Source of the DNA: VBAS01 sp035292525
Lineage (GTDB): Bacteria; Bacteroidota; Bacteroidia; Chitinophagales; Chitinophagaceae
Assembly (NCBI GenBank): GCA_035292525.1
Contig: DATDPZ010000101.1
Location: 1 to 11,555, forward strand
Length of the DNA: 11,555 nt
Direction of reading: 5' to 3'
Position 1 is the first letter of the stretch. The number at the start of each line of letters is the position of its first letter. This document shows positions 6,545 to 11,555 of the stretch, one piece after another. The translations under genes were made by a program, and so were the position numbers. The notes beneath the pieces are model-generated. The model was not told the origin of the DNA. It made no database searches and worked only from the letters and a program-made list of their open reading frames with translations.

Positions 6545-6590
6545 GGCAGGCATCGAAAGGAGCCATACCATCGCTAAGGCTTCGGCAGGC
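6545..6590. repeat. GGCAGGC direct repeats in the purH leader
   Basis: GGCAGGCA occurs twice, at 6545-6552 and 6584-6591. The second copy is part of GCTAAGGCTTCGGCAGGC (6573-6590), which resembles a GC-rich dispersed repeat I associate with Bacteroidota genomes. It lies in the untranslated leader between the purH promoter and ATG. Confidence 0.45.
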
Positions 6591-6596
6591 AAGGCG

Positions 6597-6627
6597 CAAA
6601 TCTAATTTAATTCAGCCTCATCACAAA
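6597..6627 (-). promoter_or_regulatory. purH promoter (-33 and -7 elements)
   Basis: On the minus strand TTTG (6627-6624) is followed after 19 nt by TAGATTTG (6604-6597), a perfect TAnnTTTG. The -33 element lies within the last codons of comEC and the -7 element straddles the downstream edge of its stop codon. This predicts an independent purH transcript with a leader of roughly 65-70 nt. Confidence 0.6.
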
Positions 6628-8700
6628 AGCTCCTTTTTCGCTAACATCATAATAAGGAATCTGCAGTGAATCGCAGTCGCTTTTCCAGTATTTCATTTTC
6701 CAGGGGGGCACTGAGCCATCAAAAACAACTTGCCTGATATCAAAAGTTTCCGTTATTCTCTTAAAATACAGTTTTGGGTTTTTAGAGATAACTAAAATGT
6801 CTATGGGGATCTTTCTGTTTAACGGAGCATAGAAAGTGGTGGTATCAATTAATAGTACTTTTTTATTATTAAACTGTATGATGTTTCCTGTAGCGGAATA
6901 ATTTTTCATGGAATCAACAGATTTCATTCTGTAAAAAATTCTTGAAGGTTTTATGTGAAAATTCCTGATAAAATCATCGGCAAGGAGAGCCGGATCACCG
7001 CTGAATAAATAGTTTCTGCCATCTGCAAAATCTATAGCTTGTTTTTGCGGCACATTGTAAACAATCAGCTTCTGATCTTTTTCTGTTTTTTCAAAAGAGA
7101 AAGTGCGAAGTATAAAAAAACCCAGGATAGCAGCCAATCCCACACGCAGTCCGGGTTTTATTTTTTCCATTAACCAAAATCCAAAACCTGCAACGGCAAT
7201 AATCAGCAAAACAGCCTGCGCCATGCTGATCTGTAAACCATCCCATAAAGAAAAGGGTAAGCTCTCAATTCGCCCCACATAACTATTCATTATCATGATC
7301 AGCCAGTTTAAAATTTTACCAACCAGAATAGCAAGAGGCGAAAGGAAAGAAACAGCACAAAGAAATATTTCTCCTAATAGAATAATGCTTGATAAAGGGA
7401 CGGCCACCAGGTTTGTAAGTAAAAAATAATTGGGAAACTGGTGAAAGTGATAAATACTGACAGGCAAAGTAAGAATTTGCGCAGCAATGGTAACAGCATT
7501 TAATTTCCATAAGAAATCAAGTGCTTTATTTTTAATATAAAACCAATTGTAAACCGGCTTCACAAAAATTACAATACTGAGTACGGCTGCGTAAGAAAGC
7601 TGGAATCCTACATCCCATAACCAATATGGGTTAACAATAAGTAACAGAAATGCAGAAAGAGCCAGTGTATTAAAAATAGAAGTTCTCCTGGCCAGGGAAT
7701 CTCCAAGTACAATACAGGTAAACATCACTGCCGACCGTACAATGGATGGCTGGGCGCCAGCCAGCAAACTAAATAACCACAGACCGGCAATAATCAGGAT
7801 GGGGTTAAGCCATTTTATTTTTTTTCTTTTTTGCAAAGGCTTGAACAAAAGCCGGAGTAACCAATAGATTAATCCAAGGTGCAAACCGGAGATGGCAATA
7901 ACATGAATCACCCCGGTATTTGTATAGGACTGTACCAGCGATTTGTCCAGGTTATCTTTGTAACCAATCAACAGCGCTTCTGCCAGGCCCTGTTCTTTTT
8001 CTCCTTTAATATTTTTTCTGAGAATATGAAGCACTTTTTCCCGGAGGGAGAAAATGAACACCCTGAAAGTACTTTTGTTTTCAGTTGGCAGAATTTCAAA
8101 ATCATTTTCGTTTAAAAAAAGCTGGTGAGTGATTCCCTGGAAAAGCGAATATTTTTTATAATCAAACCCGCCGGGATTTCCGGAATTCTTTATTTCCTGC
8201 AGATTTTTTTTAATTAATAACTGAGATCCGTATTTCAGGGAGCTGACCAGGCTGTCTTTTTTAAAATAAAGAATCACGGTGCCTTTTGTCCTTAAGAAAT
8301 TGTCCTGTTGTAATAGAAAATCTACAGAAGCATTCGCTTTAAATGATTTTGATTTTTCAACCGGGGGTTCCAGGATCGTTACAATTAAAGAATTTTCTTT
8401 TATATATTTTTTTCCAAACCAATTCACATCGTGCCTGATATCTTTTTGCCGGGCCAGTAAGGCGCCCAGTGTTGCAAACAGGAAGGCGATAGCTATGCCA
8501 TTTATAGCTGCCAGTCTGAATTTTTCAAAAAAAGGGATAAAGAAAAAAGAAGCAAGGATCAAAAAGGAAAGGGAAAAGATCCATAAAAGGAAGGTAACTT
8601 CTGCCTGCAGGTGCCATTGCAATAAAATGCCCAGCATAAAGGGAAAAAGAATGCGGATGGCCGGAGCTTTTTTCCAGATATGAATAACCTGTTTTGCCAT
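6607..8700 (-). CDS. comEC: ComEC/Rec2 family competence protein
   Basis: A 697-residue inner-membrane protein of the ComEC/Rec2 family, the channel that carries single-stranded DNA into the cytoplasm during natural transformation. N-terminal membrane helices (about 15-85) precede the soluble DUF4131-type domain, with NPGGFDYKKYSLFQGI at 175-190. The competence core has ALLIGYKDNL (242-251) and AISGLHLGLIYW (269-280), then about eight further helices to residue 530. The soluble tail (about 540-697) aligns by eye with the metallo-beta-lactamase-like domain (VYNVPQKQAIDFADG, VLLIDTT) but has no HxHxDH, so it looks catalytically dead. The ATG at 8700 gives a natural N-terminus. No other competence gene is in the window. 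PurH follows in the same direction with its own promoter. Confidence 0.92.
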   Translation of the reverse strand: MAKQVIHIWKKAPAIRILFPFMLGILLQWHLQAEVTFLLWIFSLSFLILASFFFIPFFEKFRLAAINGIAIAFLFATLGALLARQKDIRHDVNWFGKKYIKENSLIVTILEPPVEKSKSFKANASVDFLLQQDNFLRTKGTVILYFKKDSLVSSLKYGSQLLIKKNLQEIKNSGNPGGFDYKKYSLFQGITHQLFLNENDFEILPTENKSTFRVFIFSLREKVLHILRKNIKGEKEQGLAEALLIGYKDNLDKSLVQSYTNTGVIHVIAISGLHLGLIYWLLRLLFKPLQKRKKIKWLNPILIIAGLWLFSLLAGAQPSIVRSAVMFTCIVLGDSLARRTSIFNTLALSAFLLLIVNPYWLWDVGFQLSYAAVLSIVIFVKPVYNWFYIKNKALDFLWKLNAVTIAAQILTLPVSIYHFHQFPNYFLLTNLVAVPLSSIILLGEIFLCAVSFLSPLAILVGKILNWLIMIMNSYVGRIESLPFSLWDGLQISMAQAVLLIIAVAGFGFWLMEKIKPGLRVGLAAILGFFILRTFSFEKTEKDQKLIVYNVPQKQAIDFADGRNYLFSGDPALLADDFIRNFHIKPSRIFYRMKSVDSMKNYSATGNIIQFNNKKVLLIDTTTFYAPLNRKIPIDILVISKNPKLYFKRITETFDIRQVVFDGSVPPWKMKYWKSDCDSLQIPYYDVSEKGAFVMRLN

Positions 8701-8806
8701 ACTGAAAAGTAAGCAAAATCAATAATAGGTTTATATACTACTTTAGGGGTATTTATTTCAGCAGTTTATTTGAGTCCTCATAATATTGGGGAATAAGTTG
8801 CTAAAG

Positions 8807-8842
8807 GCTTTGGCAATAATTAGACCAAAGCAATTATATTTG
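8807..8842 (+). promoter_or_regulatory. Methyltransferase promoter with overlapping inverted-repeat operator candidate
   Basis: TTTG (8809-8812) and TATATTTG (8835-8842) are spaced 22 nt apart and fit the Bacteroidota -33/-7 pattern. A perfect inverted repeat, GCTTTGG-N11-CCAAAGC (8807-8813 and 8825-8831), covers the -33 element and the spacer, where a bound protein would block transcription. The rest of the 8701-8860 gap is A+T-rich and I see nothing else definite in it; no clear comEC promoter was found. Confidence 0.6.
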
Positions 8843-8860
8843 TGAAAATAGAAATAAGAA

Positions 8861-9739
8861 ATGGAAATTAGAACAGATTTATTATTTGGGGATAGCAAAA
8901 AAATGCTCAAGACACTTTCTGATAATTCTGTGGATCTGATTGTTACATCCCCACCTTATGCAGATCAAAGAAAAGGGACTTATGGAGGTATACATCCAGA
9001 CAAATATGTCGAGTGGATTCTTCCTATAACCAAGGAATTATTTAGAGTTTTAAAACCTACAGGGACATTCATTCTGAATATTAAAGAAAAAGTTCTTAAT
9101 AGCGAAAGAAGTACTTATGTGATGGAGTTAATATTAGAAATGCGTAAGCAAGGTTGGTTATGGACGGAAGAATTTATCTGGCACAAAAAGAATTGTTATC
9201 CAGGGAAATGGCCAAATCGTTTTCGTGATGCATGGGAAAGACTTCTACAGTTTAATAAAGACAAGAAGTTTAATATGTATCAGGATCAGGTGATGGTACC
9301 AATGGGAAACTGGGCAAAAACGAGGCTTAAAAATCTTAGCAATACGGATAAGATTCGGGATAATTCGAAGGTGGGAAGCGGTTTTGGTAAAAATATTTCG
9401 AACTGGTTAACCAGGGACAAAGCTTATCCAACAAACGTTTTACACCTTGCGACTGAGTGTAATAACAAAAATCATAGTGCAGCATTTCCTGAAGAACTTC
9501 CAGAATGGTTTATTAAATTATTTACAAAAGAAAATGATCTTGTACTCGACCCTTTTATGGGATCAGGAACAACAATATTAGTTGCCAATAGAATGAAACG
9601 TCACTCAGTCGGAATTGAAATTGTTCGGGAATATTATGACATGGTAAAAATGCAAATTCAACCAGTGGAGCTATATTTAATGGAACCGAAAGTAAAATAT
9701 GAAAAAACTAAATCTAAAAGACGTTACGCATTACGTTGA
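8861..9739 (+). CDS. Type II DNA methyltransferase, beta motif order, probably N4-cytosine
   Basis: A 292-residue site-specific DNA methyltransferase using S-adenosylmethionine. Catalytic motif IV is TSPPY (29-33), near the N-terminus. Motif I, the AdoMet-binding DPFMGSGTT (230-238), and GIEI (251-254) are near the C-terminus, the order of the beta group. Motif IV as SPPY favours N4-cytosine methylation, as in the M.PvuII type, but this is inference; N6-adenine is possible. HPDKYVEWILPITKELFRVLKPTGTFILN (split here: HPDKYVEWILP, then RVLKPTGTFILN) follows the PvuII-like pattern. The C-terminus is Lys/Arg-rich and overlaps the endonuclease gene by 41 nt in another frame. No helix-turn-helix is obvious, and no controller (C) gene lies upstream. 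The pair would protect host DNA while the nuclease cuts unmodified DNA. Confidence 0.9.
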   Translation: MEIRTDLLFGDSKKMLKTLSDNSVDLIVTSPPYADQRKGTYGGIHPDKYVEWILPITKELFRVLKPTGTFILNIKEKVLNSERSTYVMELILEMRKQGWLWTEEFIWHKKNCYPGKWPNRFRDAWERLLQFNKDKKFNMYQDQVMVPMGNWAKTRLKNLSNTDKIRDNSKVGSGFGKNISNWLTRDKAYPTNVLHLATECNNKNHSAAFPEELPEWFIKLFTKENDLVLDPFMGSGTTILVANRMKRHSVGIEIVREYYDMVKMQIQPVELYLMEPKVKYEKTKSKRRYALR

Positions 9740-10430
9740 AGATAATATCGGAACTTTTCACTTGAAACGAATAAAAAGCTTAGATGGCTTGAAATTATCT
9801 CAAGTTTTAAAACGGAAGAATCCATATTTGTTTAAAGCTAAGCATATGTTGACCGCTGAACAGATCATAAAAGGTCTTGTAGATGCGCATATTTCCTCAA
9901 ATGAAGAAACAATATTTGGCGACTGGTTGGAAGGGCTCGCCATATTTATTAATGAGAAAATATATAAAGGTTGGAAATCGGGAATTTCGGGTATAGATCT
10001 TGAATTCGATAAAGACAAAGTTCGCAATATTGTAACCATTAAATCTGGACCAAATTGGGGAAATAGTTCTCAGATTTCCAAAATGGTTTCTGACTTTAAA
10101 ACAGCCAAGAAAACTTTAAGAACCAGTAACTCTAAACTTATTATCAACGCAGTAAACGGGTGCTGTTATGGAAGAGATCAACATCCAGATAAAGGTGATT
10201 ATTTTAAATATTGTGGACAAAATTTCTGGAAGTTTATATCAGGCAACCCAGATCTTTATACTGAAATTATTTCACCATTGGGGTACAAAGCAAAAGCTAA
10301 AAATGATGAATTCATATACTCTTATTCAAAAATGATTAACAAGTTTACAAAAGAATTTACTGCCGATTTTTGTGATGCTGAAGGCACGATAGATTGGAAA
10401 AGACTTGTTCAATTTAACTCTGGGCAATAG
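9699..10430 (+). CDS. Type II restriction endonuclease, PmeII family
   Basis: A 243-residue protein that I recognise as a PmeII-family type II restriction endonuclease, partner of the overlapping methyltransferase. Family strings are KKNPYLFKAK-like (RKNPYLFKAKHMLTA, 39-53), FGDWLEGLAIFI (73-84), SGISGIDLEFD (94-104), IVTIKSGPNWGNSSQ (111-125) and CGQNFWKFISG (172-182). The likely PD-(D/E)xK nuclease site is E78, D100 and K115. The usual acidic residue two before the lysine is Thr113, so the site is a variant. Length looks complete. The start ATG at 9699 lies inside the methyltransferase end, so translation is probably coupled, with methylase first. The recognition sequence cannot be read from the protein. 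Confidence 0.78.
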   Translation: MKKLNLKDVTHYVEDNIGTFHLKRIKSLDGLKLSQVLKRKNPYLFKAKHMLTAEQIIKGLVDAHISSNEETIFGDWLEGLAIFINEKIYKGWKSGISGIDLEFDKDKVRNIVTIKSGPNWGNSSQISKMVSDFKTAKKTLRTSNSKLIINAVNGCCYGRDQHPDKGDYFKYCGQNFWKFISGNPDLYTEIISPLGYKAKAKNDEFIYSYSKMINKFTKEFTADFCDAEGTIDWKRLVQFNSGQ

Positions 10431-10451
10431 CATCAAAATAAAACCTTTCTA

Positions 10452-10467
10452 AGTAAATTTATTTACT
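10452..10467. terminator. AT-rich palindrome at convergent gene ends
   Basis: AGTAAAT-TT-ATTTACT is a perfect 7-bp inverted repeat between the endonuclease stop (10430) and the dinB stop (10463-10465), which it overlaps. Its position suggests a weak bidirectional terminator, but the stem is A+T-only apart from one pair per arm and the loop is very short. Confidence 0.35.
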
Positions 10468-10933
10468 GCTGCAACTTATTGATATAGGCTATCTGCCCCA
10501 GATGATAAATATTGTGCTGAATGAATCCGTTCAGCAAAAAGCGAAAGTTATATTCTCTTTCTTCCACTTTTTCTTTCAGAAAGTCATCTTCTTTGTTTTG
10601 AAGAACAGACACAATTTGTTCATGTTTTTTTTTCAGATGTTCCATGCCATTTTTCCAGGTATGAATGGCAGGGTCAATTTCCCGCCAGTCCATTTTTTCA
10701 AAGTCAACAGGATTCAGCTCCGGATTTTTTTTCAAACGGCTTAGCGTAAAATCTGCCCAGTTAAGCATGTGATACAGCAGTTCAATTATGGAATGACCCT
10801 TACCTCCAGGTTTTTTATGTACATCATCTTCTTTTACTTCTTCCAGTATTTCATACACAGCCCGGCCAAACCAGGGCTGACCCTTTAATGTGTTTTCAAT
10901 ATTCCTGATGATAGATTGGGTTTCTTTGTTCAT
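10463..10933 (-). CDS. DinB family metal-binding protein
   Basis: A 156-residue four-helix-bundle protein of the DinB/DUF664 superfamily. The family places three histidines at a divalent metal site; here these fit His55 (in ELLYHMLNWADF), His140 and His144 (in QHNIYHLGQIAY). Members include thiol-dependent transferases and damage-induced proteins of unknown role, so the substrate is not assigned. It is probably cytoplasmic and has no signal peptide. The ATG at 10933 is well placed, with TAACTTCG, one mismatch from the -7 consensus, only 4 nt upstream. It is convergent with the restriction gene and has no visible link to it. This DinB is unrelated to DNA polymerase IV, which shares the name. 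Confidence 0.88.
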   Translation of the reverse strand: MNKETQSIIRNIENTLKGQPWFGRAVYEILEEVKEDDVHKKPGGKGHSIIELLYHMLNWADFTLSRLKKNPELNPVDFEKMDWREIDPAIHTWKNGMEHLKKKHEQIVSVLQNKEDDFLKEKVEEREYNFRFLLNGFIQHNIYHLGQIAYINKLQQ

Positions 10934-10937
10934 ACCA

Positions 10938-10945
10938 CGAAGTTA
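10938..10945 (-). promoter_or_regulatory. Possible -7 promoter element before the DinB gene
   Basis: On the minus strand TAACTTCG matches TAnnTTTG except for one C, and ends 4 nt before the ATG. No -33 element is clear. The same short spacing is seen at 208-215 and 858-865. Confidence 0.3.
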
Positions 10946-11017
10946 AAAAAATGAAAACGAAATTCGCTCCACTCACAAAGAGCATATTAGCCGGGAACCG
11001 GATTATCTTTACTTTCG

Positions 11018-11039
11018 TTGTCAACACTTTTATTGACAA
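11018..11039. promoter_or_regulatory. Inverted repeat upstream of the phosphoesterase gene
   Basis: TTGTCAA (11018-11024) and TTGACAA (11033-11039) form a perfect 7-bp inverted repeat with an 8-nt spacer, ending 25 nt before the ATG at 11065. It could be an operator or an mRNA hairpin. No strong TAnnTTTG is seen in this 131-bp divergent gap. Confidence 0.3.
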
Positions 11040-11064
11040 TAATTACATTATCTAAAAACATAAA

Positions 11065-11555
11065 ATGAAATATTTAACAGCAATTTACTTTTCACTTTTT
11101 TCAATAACGGTTCATTCACAAATCAGTAATACGGATGCAGATTTTCTTGTAAAGCCATACCTGCAAATTGGCCCAAAACCCAATCCGGAAAAATTACAAT
11201 TGCTTTGGCATTCAGTTGATGAATCTGCTCAATGGGTAGTTGAATATAAAACCGGTTCAGGGAATAACTGGATAAAATCTGAAGAACTGACAAGTACAAA
11301 AATTTTTGTAGCGGGAATAGCGCCTTTTATTATTTATAATGCTTCTTTTCATTCATTGCTGCCCGGCACTTTGTTTATGTACAGGGTTTCAAAAAATGGT
11401 AAAATAATTTTTAGCGCTGAAGCAAAAGCACTGAAATCTGCAGAGCAGTCTTATCGTTTTGTAGTTTCCGGCGATATAGGAACCGGTACGAACACCGCTA
11501 AAAAAATTGCTTACCAAATTTATAAATCAAACCCTGATATGGTGACCATCGCCGG
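11065..11555 (+). CDS. Exported purple-acid-phosphatase-like metallophosphoesterase, N-terminal part (partial)
   Basis: An open frame from the ATG at 11065 runs to the window edge, giving 163 complete codons. Residues 1-18 (MKYLTAIYFSLFSITVHS, then Q19) form a signal peptide, so the product is exported. Residues about 27-125 look like the fibronectin-III-like N-terminal domain of purple acid phosphatases, with FLVKPYLQIGP and LLPGTLFMYRV. The metallophosphoesterase domain then begins with RFVVSGDIGTG (131-141), where D137 should bind the first metal. The window stops at VTIAG, just before the expected Asp of the next GD motif. The substrate, a phosphomonoester or other phosphate compound, is not determinable from this part. 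Confidence 0.78.
   Translation, partial: MKYLTAIYFSLFSITVHSQISNTDADFLVKPYLQIGPKPNPEKLQLLWHSVDESAQWVVEYKTGSGNNWIKSEELTSTKIFVAGIAPFIIYNASFHSLLPGTLFMYRVSKNGKIIFSAEAKALKSAEQSYRFVVSGDIGTGTNTAKKIAYQIYKSNPDMVTIA

Noticed and set aside
6527..6592. A 22-residue hydrophobic extension of PurH that looks like a signal peptide.
   Set aside because: PurH is cytoplasmic and family alignment starts at MNKKIQSALIS. The extension comes from translating the repeat-rich leader downstream of the promoter.
6524..6606. A purine riboswitch in the purH leader.
   Set aside because: The leader is short and lacks the conserved junction and loop sequences of purine riboswitches that I can recognise; it is mostly repeat sequence.

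Overview
The window looks like a chromosomal segment from a member of the Bacteroidota, most likely of Chitinophagaceae type. Three things point there: the gene families (a GldD-like gliding lipoprotein tail, a DUF3109 protein, a LutB-type protein and a Bacteroidota-style ComEC without recognisable metallo-beta-lactamase metal ligands), promoters of the form TAnnTTTG, and the absence of obvious Shine-Dalgarno sequences. The genus is inference; no rRNA or tRNA is visible.

Layout. Positions 1-3558 read rightwards: the 3' end of a gldD-like gene, a DUF3109 Cys-rich protein, a LutB-type LUD/4Fe-4S protein, and a polysaccharide-deacetylase-like protein only 16 nt after lutB. A convergent gap of 232 bp (3559-3790) holds no credible gene but contains a large inverted repeat. 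Positions 3791-8700 read leftwards: comEC, purH, and an EamA transporter. Positions 8861-10430 are a compact type II restriction-modification pair (beta-order DNA methyltransferase plus a PmeII-family endonuclease) with overlapping reading frames and a promoter carrying an inverted repeat. A DinB-family gene follows on the minus strand (10463-10933). The window ends in the first 163 codons of an exported purple-acid-phosphatase-like metallophosphoesterase.

Most genes are ordinary housekeeping or accessory genes. The unusual layer is repetitive DNA. A roughly 130-bp element with hairpin-bearing inverted ends sits in frame inside purH and adds about 40 residues just before the catalytic Lys-His. 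A related architecture fills the whole purH-eamA gap and overlaps the purH stop codon. Four heptanucleotide tandem tracts occur in or at the end of the deacetylase-like gene, three of them translated. An 86-bp inverted repeat lies in the convergent gap. Several genes have the -7 promoter element only 4-6 nt before the start codon, which predicts leaderless mRNAs. I see no CRISPR array, tRNA, rRNA, transposase or phage gene. No clearly new multi-gene system is evident; the repeat elements that colonise coding sequence are the best candidate for something under-described.
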